Below, piece by piece: positions 24,801 through 31,978 of a DNA stretch of 64,000 nt. The stretch is taken from contig NZ_AP027079.1 of the NCBI RefSeq assembly GCF_030295385.1, positions 186,001 to 250,000 of the forward strand, given 5' to 3'. Position 1 is the first letter of the stretch. Each line of letters begins with the position of its first letter. A program made the position numbers and the translations under genes. Origin of the DNA: Geothrix oryzae. Its GTDB lineage: Bacteria > Acidobacteriota > Holophagae > Holophagales > Holophagaceae. The notes under the pieces were generated by a model. It was not told where the DNA came from. It saw only the letters and a list, made by a program, of their open reading frames with translations, and made no database searches.

Positions 24801-24867
24801 AGGCCGCAGCGCCCATGGCGACGAGGATGGCGGCGGTGCGAGCCATCCGGAAGGAGGAGAGGTGCAT
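21826..24867 (-). CDS. TonB-dependent receptor, Oar-like, with carboxypeptidase-regulatory-like N-terminus (copy 1)
   Basis: A 1013-residue outer-membrane receptor. A signal peptide (RTAAILVAMGAAAYAAG) is followed by a carboxypeptidase-regulatory-like Ig domain (~26-110, LYVTVLDAKGQVVTGATVIV), a plug domain (~130-240, with LPVGRTQLSTLSLAPGV and NTYLVDGVDVTSPEAG) and a long beta-barrel ending in ...LGFRLKF. It should import a large substrate with energy from TonB; the substrate is unknown. ATG 24867 is chosen because it begins the signal peptide and is preceded by GGAG. It is the most distal of four tandem receptors, and differs in sequence from the other three. Confidence 0.92.
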   Translation of the reverse strand: MHLSSFRMARTAAILVAMGAAAYAAGDGSLYVTVLDAKGQVVTGATVIVSSPTQIGGARTVVTDREGRARFIRLSPGEFKVQVSKEGFQTASLPAVEVKVDQSSSANLKLQPVGSATVEVFSTVTTVDTTTVTAGTQITSAELETLPVGRTQLSTLSLAPGVVATFGNTNGNPTLATGLNRDNFGSGGGRNNTYLVDGVDVTSPEAGTLRTTIAPELIQVQDVKTGAITAEYTARAGLFSSVTTKAGGNEFSGGVTIDYQSASLQDKVGYGKYDVGERSVRDYSAYFMGPIIKDRLWFVGSIQTVKDELTVKLPSGESRTGLNEDSKRFFGKLTWQISPNDLLSFTYNTNPFDFNNLSTPSVVTRRAAKTEQGGNRWIAAYSHQFSDLFVDVRYSHHQEDNKVTGLYTNAGPQNNIVSLSPLTPDQASLGNSSTKDLRVYKKDLLRADLTWLFDLAGKHTMKFGAQSGEDTLTRTSGINQNVAYESFDANTYSWGALPGGNVKSQRTRVLGVINNTPSLKSTAIAAGYTPTGTGGAFQSSDFNAYVFSEVNPAGGYYGYRNNFVSEASSTPKQKTQGFYVQDQWQVGRFTLSPGFRFDKYEYEADNGQSLFKTDYNFAPRVGATYDVKGDGHSKIYAYWGRYIDPIRLDMVRFTGSLQASSTTEDVRMFNTWITAISRGAKGTVDAVFVDKFKLPKTDEFRIGYATDFASIYSFEVVGTLRRDFDIVEDWDIGLYTSADNLEGEARGLYGMGTTPYASLSAPQKRVVDYFRGLAMPVEYFAGGGYTGAQNLARANAGQLNFALANLPGGVRKYKTLDFSLTRREANNWGGFASVSLVDAQGNSFSLGNADYQGDVAQFDPRLPYMNGKLDGSVDWLAKFNLFYHWDMGLQVGMNFNANSGYHYSASEKVGTRVLNSAPTDINQVFTEQAGKFRTDNFWQGDLRVQYGWKWNKQLRSELYLDIINFTNRQEATGLSEGLNVRSGTTTLYNAAVAHTPYAFQAPRRYQLGFRLKF

Positions 24868-25405
24868 GAAGCACTCCGGAGAAGAGGAGGCGGGAGCCGC
24901 CTGGGAGGGGAATGGGTCCAGGTTCCCATCGCGGACCGGGTCCATCGCGTGCGCGTCGAACCGAGTCTGAAAGGGCGCCCTGGGATCAAAAGAGTGGGGA
25001 AGATCATGAAGGATATGTCAGGTTCCCGACCTTCGTGTTCCTTTTCTTCTCTAATTCATCGACTACATCACCTCGCGATATAAATACGCGAATCAACCAG
25101 ATCCATAAGAAGCACAAGGAAATTGAGAGACACTAAGTAAAAAAATTGATGATTGATAGATCGTGTATGAACAGACGCTAGGATCACCTTTTGTCCCCCC
25201 ACCAGGGCGATCTATCCCTACTACCCTGGGCCTCACGGCACTCGGAGGATCGGGCCTCCCGATACGGGCCAGGCTCTGGGATGAGCCCTGTTCATTATTT
25301 TTTCGAGCGCCGTTAACGGATCTTCCCGATTCACAAGGCTCGCTCGACTCCAGGCAAAAGAAACGGGCCCTTGCGGGCCCGTTTCTTTCGCAACCTGCGT
25401 TCCGG
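24868..25405. other. Long, partly AT-rich intergenic region between TonB receptors 1 and 2
   Basis: No gene is seen in these 538 bases. The part near 25030-25170 is conspicuously AT-rich compared with its surroundings and probably contains the promoter of receptor 1, but no convincing -35/-10 pair was found on the minus strand. The right end holds the terminator hairpin of receptor 2. Confidence 0.6.
25357..25388 (-). terminator. Terminator hairpin after TonB receptor 2
   Basis: A perfect 14-base stem (AAAGAAACGGGCCC and its complement) encloses a 4-base loop, 17 bases past the receptor stop. The A-rich left arm becomes a U-tract on the minus-strand transcript. Confidence 0.88.
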
Positions 25406-28405
25406 TTAGAACTGGAACTTCAGGCCGAACCGGTAGCGACGGCCGATCTGCCAGTTGTTGGCCTGGCCGTAGTTGACCGCGGCGGTTCCGCTCTGGTCGG
25501 TGGCCTGCTCGAACACCCCGGTGGCGTAGCGGGTGTTGAACGCGTTGAACATGTCCACGCTGGGGATCAGCTTGTACTTCTTGCCGATCTTGTAGGTCCA
25601 GTCGAGGTGCAGATCCACATTGTTGAGGGCGGGCGTGCGGCCATACTGGCCCAGCTGGCCGTGGGCGGGCACCGCGTTGCCGTAGCCGCCGATGTCCAGG
25701 GAGCTGCCGCTGCCGGGAGCGTTGCCTTCGCTCGTGGAGCCGTCATCGAAGAGGCTGACGGGGGTGCCGCTCTGGTAGGTCCAGTTGGCGCCCACATTCA
25801 GATCGCCGCCGAAGAAGTCGAAGCGGTGGCTGGCGAAGAGCTTGACCACATGGGTGCGGTCGTTGGGCAGCAGGCCGTAGCCCACATAGGGGTAGTAGTC
25901 GAAGGAGGCGGTGATGTTGCCGTCCGCCTGACCGTTGGAGCTGGACACCACGCCCTCGTAGTTGCCTTCCAGACGGCTCCAGGTGTAGCTGAAGCTGAAG
26001 ACATCGCGATCGGTCTTCTTGTCCAGGGTGAAGTCCACGCTGGCGTACTTGTTGCCGGCCTTGGTGAAGCCGGTGTTCTGCACGGTGAAGAGCCCGGTGG
26101 CGGGGTTGTAGTACTGCAGCATGTTGATGCCGTAGTTGTTGATGCCGTAGCCATTGGGGTTGGCGGCACCCAGACCCAGGAGGTAGAGGGTCATGCTGGC
26201 CGGGTTGGGGCGCCACTGCTGGAAGGCACCGGGGTTGCCGATGACCGCCGCGCCGGCGCCGCCGGTGGGCACGCCACCGGAGTAGGAGAGGGTCGGGCCC
26301 TCATCGTAGGGATTGCCCGCGTTGTCGGTGAACACCATGTCTTCCATGGGGTTCTTCAGCTCGCGGTACTTGGCGTGGACGCCTGCGGTCCAGCCGCTGG
26401 CGAAGGTGTGGTCGAGGCCCAGGGTGTACTCGTTGCGCTGGGGCAGCTTGATGTTCTCCGCGATGGGATCGAAGCTGAAGGGCGTGGCGAAGTCCGTGAT
26501 GCTGCTGGGCGTCGGATTGGTGATCGCGTAGGCGCCGGTGGCCGGGTTGTAGGTGGACCGGGCGGTGCTGTAGCGGTAGCGGAGGTAGACCTCGTTCGCA
26601 TAGACGCGGATGGCCATGCGCTGGGGGATGGATTCGAAGTACCGGGCGTAGCTGCCGGAGACCTTCGTCTTGCCGTCCTGGTTCACATCGTAGGTGAAGC
26701 CCAGGCGGGGCTGGAGCTGGTCATTGAAGTTGCTGAACTTCATGAAGCTCTTGTCGTGCAGGTCGCGCTGGTCCTGGATCTCGTAGCGGGCGCCATACAT
26801 CAGCTTGAGGCCGTTGCCCACATCCCAGGTGTCCTGGGCGTAGAAGGCGGTGAAGATGGCCTTCACGGTGGCGTTGGTGCTGAGGAACTGGCGGTCCACG
26901 CCGTTGAAGGCCCCAGCCGCGGTGGCGCGGATGGTGACGCGCTCGCCGCCGGAGGTGGAGGCGACCTCGGTGTACTTGGATTCCACCTGCGACACGCCGA
27001 ACTTCATGTTGTGGGTGCCCAGGAACCAGCTCAGGTCGGCCCGGAACTGGGTGGTGGCCACCTTGTCGAGGGTGGGGTTGTAGCCCCCGCCGCCGGAGCG
27101 GAAGGCCTGGCCTGCGAGGTCGGGGCGCGTGGCGCCGCCGGGGCCGCCGGGCTGGAAGTACATGTTGTCCGTCACCGCGATGTGGGTCGAGTCCGCGGGG
27201 GCGTAGTCGTCCTTGAACTCGGTGGAACCGAGCTTGGCGCTGAAGAACAGGGCCGGGGAGATGGTCCAGTCATAGTTGATGACGAAGTTCTGGACGGTGT
27301 TCTTGTCGGTGTAGCCCGTGTTTCCGTCGCCGTTGACGGGCCGCCGCACGGGGTAGTCGTCCTTGGTGTCGTTGATGTTGGCCGCGAAGGTCAGCTGGTG
27401 GTCCTGGGTGATGTACCAGTTGATCTTGGCCAGGGCCTGGAGGGCGTTGATCTTCCGGTCGCCGTCCCGCTGTCCGGTGTTGTTCGGATCGCCACTGGGG
27501 GACTCGGTGATATTGGCGTCCACACCGGCGAAGAAGAACAGCTTGTCCTTGAGGATGGGGCCGCCGATTTCGGCGCCGACATCGTAGCGGCTGTTCACAT
27601 TCTGGGTGACGGGCTTGGCGTACTGGCTCTTCTTGGCGACGGCCTGGATGCCGATGGCGTCCCAGGTCAGCCAGGTGGAGCCCTTGATTTCGTTGGTGCC
27701 GGACTTGGTCACGGCGTTGAACACGCCGCCCAGGGCGCTGAACTCGGGCTTGAAGCCACCGGTCTGGATTTCCACCTGGTCGATGAAGTCCGTGACGAGC
27801 TGGGTGCCCTGGAAACCGCGGCTGGAGTTCGTGGTGGACAGACCATCCACGATGTAGGCGTTCTCCGCGCCGGAACCGCCACCGATGGACGGGTCATTGC
27901 GGCCGGCGAACCCGCCCGCCACCACGCCGGGGGCCAGGAAGGCGATGGAGCTCATGTCGCGGCCCTTGGGGATCGCGGACAGGGTGTCCATGGAGGTGGT
28001 GAGGCCGGTCTGGGTGGTGGTGGTGTCCACGGTCGTCGTGGTGCCGAGCACCTCGACCACGGTGGCCGCCTCGCCCGCCATCTTGAAGGTCACGGGCTGG
28101 GTCTGGTTCACCAGGACGGAGATGTTCTGGGTGATCTTCTGGAAGCCGCCCTTGGTGACTTCGACAGTCCAGGCGCCGGGGTTCAGGAGGCCCATGCGGA
28201 AGCTGCCGTCCGTGCCGGTGATGTAGGTGCGGGAGGTCTGAGAGGAGCTCAGGCGTACCGTGGCGCCGGACAGAGGTGCGCCGCCCTTGTCGGTGACAAT
28301 GCCTGACACCGCGCCGGTGGTGGCCGTCTGCGCATGCGCGACGATGCCGCCTCCCGCGACGATGGCGGCGGCGGTAAAGCCGAGCCGACTGAGGACTCGA
28401 TTCAT
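25406..28405 (-). CDS. TonB-dependent receptor, Oar-like (copy 2)
   Basis: A 999-residue receptor with signal peptide (MNRVLSRLGFTAAAIVAGGGIVAHA), carboxypeptidase-regulatory-like domain (~30-110, GAVSGIVTDKGGAPLSGATV), plug (LSAIPKGRDMSSIAFLAPGV, NAYIVDGLSTTNSSRG) and a barrel ending ...RYRFGLKFQF. The start ATG has the strong RBS AAAGGAG. It is not a close copy of receptors 3 and 4 but has the same domain plan. It has its own terminator (25357-25388) and a 12-base-arm inverted repeat 66 bases upstream of the start. Substrate unknown; receptors of this family in acidobacteria are often linked to complex glycans or peptides, which is not shown here. Confidence 0.92.
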   Translation of the reverse strand: MNRVLSRLGFTAAAIVAGGGIVAHAQTATTGAVSGIVTDKGGAPLSGATVRLSSSQTSRTYITGTDGSFRMGLLNPGAWTVEVTKGGFQKITQNISVLVNQTQPVTFKMAGEAATVVEVLGTTTTVDTTTTQTGLTTSMDTLSAIPKGRDMSSIAFLAPGVVAGGFAGRNDPSIGGGSGAENAYIVDGLSTTNSSRGFQGTQLVTDFIDQVEIQTGGFKPEFSALGGVFNAVTKSGTNEIKGSTWLTWDAIGIQAVAKKSQYAKPVTQNVNSRYDVGAEIGGPILKDKLFFFAGVDANITESPSGDPNNTGQRDGDRKINALQALAKINWYITQDHQLTFAANINDTKDDYPVRRPVNGDGNTGYTDKNTVQNFVINYDWTISPALFFSAKLGSTEFKDDYAPADSTHIAVTDNMYFQPGGPGGATRPDLAGQAFRSGGGGYNPTLDKVATTQFRADLSWFLGTHNMKFGVSQVESKYTEVASTSGGERVTIRATAAGAFNGVDRQFLSTNATVKAIFTAFYAQDTWDVGNGLKLMYGARYEIQDQRDLHDKSFMKFSNFNDQLQPRLGFTYDVNQDGKTKVSGSYARYFESIPQRMAIRVYANEVYLRYRYSTARSTYNPATGAYAITNPTPSSITDFATPFSFDPIAENIKLPQRNEYTLGLDHTFASGWTAGVHAKYRELKNPMEDMVFTDNAGNPYDEGPTLSYSGGVPTGGAGAAVIGNPGAFQQWRPNPASMTLYLLGLGAANPNGYGINNYGINMLQYYNPATGLFTVQNTGFTKAGNKYASVDFTLDKKTDRDVFSFSYTWSRLEGNYEGVVSSSNGQADGNITASFDYYPYVGYGLLPNDRTHVVKLFASHRFDFFGGDLNVGANWTYQSGTPVSLFDDGSTSEGNAPGSGSSLDIGGYGNAVPAHGQLGQYGRTPALNNVDLHLDWTYKIGKKYKLIPSVDMFNAFNTRYATGVFEQATDQSGTAAVNYGQANNWQIGRRYRFGLKFQF

Positions 28406-28470
28406 AGAGACTCCTTTGGAAATAAGGCGGCAAGGCCGCGCAGAACGGGATGGAAGACCGAAATACAAAT

Positions 28471-28498
28471 GTCGCCACAGCAAACCTGCTGTAGCGAC
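28471..28498. repeat. Inverted repeat upstream of TonB receptor 2
   Basis: GTCGCCACAGCA and TGCTGTAGCGAC form 12-base arms with one mismatch around AACC. It lies 66 bases upstream of the receptor start, so it is either an operator or a leader hairpin. Confidence 0.6.
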
Positions 28499-28638
28499 GC
28501 GTCGGGAAATGAGATGGCCAGGCAAAGAACGGGGAAGTGTCGAAAGAATAGGGCAGGTTCCCCGGAGTTTACAAACAATTTCATCCTAGTCATGAACAAG
28601 ATGCCTCGAAAGTTGAGGCTTCATGGGATGGGCGTACA

Positions 28639-28672
28639 TAAGAAAAGAGGCCCTTTCGGGCCTCTTTTCTTA
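28639..28672 (-). terminator. Terminator hairpin after TonB receptor 3
   Basis: A perfect 15-base stem (TAAGAAAAGAGGCCC and complement) with a TTTC loop ends 13 bases from the receptor 3 stop. The A-rich left arm gives a U-tract on the minus-strand transcript. Confidence 0.88.
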
Positions 28673-28684
28673 GTACCGGGGCGC

Positions 28685-31570
28685 TTAGAAGCGGAAACCG
28701 GCGGAGGCAGTGATGGTGCGGGCCGTGCCATAGGTGGAGGCCGACTTCAGGTCCGTACCGAAGGTGCTGGAACGCACCCAGGGGGAGTTCACGCCACCGG
28801 TGGGGGTGCCGTAGGTGCCCGTGGCGGCCGCGTAGGCGGTGCCGAAGAGAACCTGCTGCTGGTGGTTGAACACATTGCCGATGACGATCTTCCCGAAGGC
28901 GGTCACATCCTTGCCGGCCACCTTGAAGAGCGGGAAGTCGTGGGTGACGGCCAGATCCAGGTAGGCCTGGGCGTTGTAGACGCCCGCGCCGCGGGTCTGA
29001 TCCATGTACTGGGTGCCCGTGGTGCCGAACTGCGAGGAGATGGTGGGGCCGCCCAGGCGCGCGCGGGTGATGCTGCGCGTGTTGCTGTAGTGGGCGCCGG
29101 AATCGAAGCGGTAGACGAGACCCACGGAGGTCTTGCCCCACTGGTTGTTGCTGGTGCGGTTGCCGGTCAGGCGCATGCGGAGGGGGTTGTGGCCCGTCAG
29201 GTAGCCGTAGGGGGCCGTGTCCTGGTTGTTGTAGAGGGTCACATTGTCCTGCACATTGAAGCGGTTGATGCCTTCACCGCGAGCGGGGGTGCTGGTGCCT
29301 TCACCCTCGTAGTTGCCCTTCAGCTCGCTCCAGGTGACATTGCCACCGAAGTTCCACTGGTTGCGGTTGAAGTTGCCTTCGATTTCCAGGCCCTTGTACT
29401 TGCGCTCGGCATCCGGGTTGTTGTCCCAGACATTAATGTAGACGGGCGTGCCCGTGGGATCGTTCACGGTGCCCTGGTTGCCGATGCTGTAGTCGATGAG
29501 GTTCTTCCACTTCTTGGAGACCGCGGTGACCTTCACATAGCCGTCGCCGATGCCGGCGAAGTTGAAGCTGTAGGCGTAGTTCAGCTGGATCTCATCGACC
29601 GTGGGGGCCTTGAGCTTGTCGCTGAGACGGACATTCAGCTTGGGATCGTTGTAGTAGACGATGCCGGACGCGGTCATGTCGTAGTTGGCGAGGTTCTGGA
29701 GGCTCGCGAAGCTCTGCGCGCCGGCGGGGCCAATGTAGGCGTAGTCGATCTCAGTCGGGTTGCCCTGGCTGGTCACGGAGTTGGTGATGCCCTCGAGCAC
29801 CTTGGCGTTGTAGCGGGCGAAGCTGGCGCCCACGATGTGCTTGCTGTCGCCGAAGATGTCGTACTTGGTGCCCAGGCGGGGCGAGAGGCCATTGGCGCCG
29901 GCGGTCTTGGAGCCGCCCTCGTTCTTGGCTTCGTACTTGTCGAAGCGCAGGCCCAGCTGGAAGTTCCAGTGCTGGTCGAGGCTCCACTTGTCGTTCACAT
30001 AGAGGCCGTAGGAGTCGTTCTTGGCCGAGCCGGAGCCGCTCTGGTAGGCCCAGATGGCGGAGCCCCAGGCGGTGCGGTTGACGAGGTTCATGCCGATGAC
30101 TTCGATGATGTAGCCCGTGGGGGTCTGCTCATTCTTGGCCGTGCGGGTGCCCTCGTAGTAGTCGACGCCGAAGTCGGTCTGGTGGCTGCCGGCGGCATTC
30201 CAGAACAGGCTGGCCTTGAAGTTCAGCGTCTTGTTGTCGCGCTGATCGCCGCCGTCTGTGTTGTTGAAGATGCCGTTGTTGTAGAAGAAGCCGTTGTCCA
30301 CGAGGTAGAAGGGGCTCTGGCCATTGGCGGAGCCGCCGGCGGAGAGATTCTGCTTCTTGCGGCCGATGCGGGTATCGGTGGTGAAGTTGCTGCTCCAGGC
30401 CGCGCGCCAGGCGACATTCGCGAACTCGGAGGTGCTGACCTGCGGCACCAGGGAGAGCAGCTCACCAGCGGAGTAGTTCCGGTTGGTGTCGTCGATGCGG
30501 GCGTTCATGAAGGAGGCGATGACCGTGTGGTCCTGGTTCACGGACCAGGTCAGCTTGGCCTGGCGGCGGATTTCCTTGGTCTGGGTGACATAGCCCGCGC
30601 CGAGGCCAACGGCCGGGTTGTTGGCGGTGCCGCCGACGCCGAAGGCGTCCGTGATGTTCGCGGAAATGGTTCCGGCCGTCGAACGGTCGGTCTTGAAGAA
30701 GGAGGCCGCGAACCAGAGCTTGTCCTTGAGGATGGGGCCGCTCAGGAAGATGGTCTTCTCTTCATTGAGAACATTGTTCAGGGCGGAACGGTTCTGGTAG
30801 GGCTGGGTGGCATTCCAGGAGGGGTTGCCGAGTTCCCAGCGCAGGGAGCCGCTGAACTCGTTGCTGCCGGAGCGGGTGATCGAGTTGATGACGCCGCCTT
30901 CCACATCGCCGTACTCGGCGGACATGGCGCCGGTGACGACCTGGGTCTCCTCGATGGCGTCATCGATGGTGCGGACGCCGCGGTTGTTGTAGGCGTTGTC
31001 GGCCACATTCTGGCCGTCCAGCAGGTAGAGGTTGCCAGAGGTCATGGCGCCGCGGATCTGCACGCGACCGCCCACGCCGGAGGTGACGCCGGGGGTGAGG
31101 AGGGCGACGCCTTCCATCGTGCGGGCGTTGGGGAGCAGATCGACGGTGTCGTTGCGGAAGTTGGTGGCGGTCTTGACATCGGTCTTGTCGACGGCAGGAG
31201 CGGCCGCGATCACTTCAACCACGGCGCCACCGCTCTTGGCGAGGGTGATCTTGGGGCTGAAGGTCTGGTCGATGCCGAGCTGCTGGGTGATCTTGCGGGC
31301 GTCCATGCCCTCCTTGGTCACATCGATGGTGTAGAAACCGGGAGGCAGCAGGCGGGCGATGAACTTGCCCGAGGCATCCGTGCTGTAGGTGCGGACGCCC
31401 TGCAGGGCAGGGGAGGTCAGGCGGACGGTGGCGCCGGCAATGGGGGCGCCAGCGGCGTCCTGCACCGAGCCCGTGACATTGGCGGTCTGGGTGCCCTGCG
31501 AATACAGCGCTGCCCCGCCCAGGGCGATGAGGGCCGTCAGACGGCCCAGGCGGTTGTTCAAGAGATGCAT
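28685..31570 (-). CDS. TonB-dependent receptor, Oar-like (copy 3, close paralogue of copy 4)
   Basis: A 961-residue receptor: signal peptide (MHLLNNRLGRLTALIALGGAALYSQ), carboxypeptidase-regulatory-like domain (TANVTGSVQDAAGAPIAGATV), plug (TMEGVALLTPGVTSGVGGRV, GNLYLLDGQNVADNAYNNRG) and a barrel ending ...TITASAGFRF. It is closely similar to receptor 4 over its whole length, with near-identical signal peptide, plug and C-terminus; divergence is concentrated in the surface loops of the barrel. The ATG is preceded by TGGAGGATGC, and the same RBS context is found before receptor 4. Tandem duplication followed by loop divergence suggests related but different substrates. Confidence 0.93.
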   Translation of the reverse strand: MHLLNNRLGRLTALIALGGAALYSQGTQTANVTGSVQDAAGAPIAGATVRLTSPALQGVRTYSTDASGKFIARLLPPGFYTIDVTKEGMDARKITQQLGIDQTFSPKITLAKSGGAVVEVIAAAPAVDKTDVKTATNFRNDTVDLLPNARTMEGVALLTPGVTSGVGGRVQIRGAMTSGNLYLLDGQNVADNAYNNRGVRTIDDAIEETQVVTGAMSAEYGDVEGGVINSITRSGSNEFSGSLRWELGNPSWNATQPYQNRSALNNVLNEEKTIFLSGPILKDKLWFAASFFKTDRSTAGTISANITDAFGVGGTANNPAVGLGAGYVTQTKEIRRQAKLTWSVNQDHTVIASFMNARIDDTNRNYSAGELLSLVPQVSTSEFANVAWRAAWSSNFTTDTRIGRKKQNLSAGGSANGQSPFYLVDNGFFYNNGIFNNTDGGDQRDNKTLNFKASLFWNAAGSHQTDFGVDYYEGTRTAKNEQTPTGYIIEVIGMNLVNRTAWGSAIWAYQSGSGSAKNDSYGLYVNDKWSLDQHWNFQLGLRFDKYEAKNEGGSKTAGANGLSPRLGTKYDIFGDSKHIVGASFARYNAKVLEGITNSVTSQGNPTEIDYAYIGPAGAQSFASLQNLANYDMTASGIVYYNDPKLNVRLSDKLKAPTVDEIQLNYAYSFNFAGIGDGYVKVTAVSKKWKNLIDYSIGNQGTVNDPTGTPVYINVWDNNPDAERKYKGLEIEGNFNRNQWNFGGNVTWSELKGNYEGEGTSTPARGEGINRFNVQDNVTLYNNQDTAPYGYLTGHNPLRMRLTGNRTSNNQWGKTSVGLVYRFDSGAHYSNTRSITRARLGGPTISSQFGTTGTQYMDQTRGAGVYNAQAYLDLAVTHDFPLFKVAGKDVTAFGKIVIGNVFNHQQQVLFGTAYAAATGTYGTPTGGVNSPWVRSSTFGTDLKSASTYGTARTITASAGFRF

Positions 31571-31704
31571 AGCATCCTCCAGAAAGTCGGGGGCCCGAAT
31601 GCGGGAGGCCCCGAGGTAAAAAAAGCGGTGCCTATATCAAAGGATGTAGGCGAAGCCACGACCAGGGGTGGGAGTGGGTGGCAGTTTTTGGATTCAAGCT
31701 GGAA

Positions 31705-31792
31705 AAGATCGAATGGGACAGTCGCGTAACATTAGCAGAACAGGCGGGGAAATTCTCGGGTGGCCGAAAATTCCGGGAACTATCCCCTCAGA
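31705..31792 (-). promoter_or_regulatory. Conserved upstream block of TonB receptor 3
   Basis: About 88 bases here align with 34993-35083 upstream of receptor 4. The shared core on the plus strand runs from AAGATCGAA to GTAACMTTASCAGAAC, then GGGGNNANTTCYCG and GAAAA...GGGAACYATCC. It lies 135-220 bases before the start codon. TAATGT on the minus strand could be a -10 box. Retention after duplication implies promoter or operator function. Confidence 0.5.
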
Positions 31793-31930
31793 TGTAGCAT
31801 TCGCGGATGGTTGTTTTGGGCAACATCGGCTTGCGAGGGTTGCGGGAAAGCCAGTCTACGCCAGGACCGGCGGGAATGGATCGCATCGGAGGGGGTGGCG
31901 AAGCCCGACCGGGCCGCCTGGCCACAAACG

Positions 31931-31960
31931 CAAGACGAGGCCCTTGCGGGCCTCGTCTTG
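31931..31960 (-). terminator. Terminator hairpin after TonB receptor 4
   Basis: A perfect 13-base stem (CAAGACGAGGCCC and complement) with a TTGC loop lies 18 bases past the receptor 4 stop. The T-rich tail is weaker than for receptors 2 and 3. Confidence 0.8.
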
Positions 31961-31978
31961 GCGTGGGTACCGGGTCGC

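Larger units (their letters stand above)
31571..31978. other. Intergenic region between TonB receptors 3 and 4
   Basis: No gene is seen in these 408 bases. The region holds the 5' region of receptor 3, including an upstream block (31705-31792) shared with receptor 4, and at its right end the terminator of receptor 4. Confidence 0.65.

Noticed and set aside
21751-25083. 1110-codon plus-strand frame opposite TonB receptor 1
   Set aside because: It is the antisense reading of the receptor, rich in Val/Gly/Ala/Glu, without RBS or recognisable motifs. The same applies to similar frames opposite receptors 2-4.
25357-31960. Series of similar G/C-rich hairpins as a CRISPR-like or mobile array
   Set aside because: They are thousands of bases apart, each follows a gene stop, and the stems differ; they are ordinary terminators with a common GGGCC(C) core.
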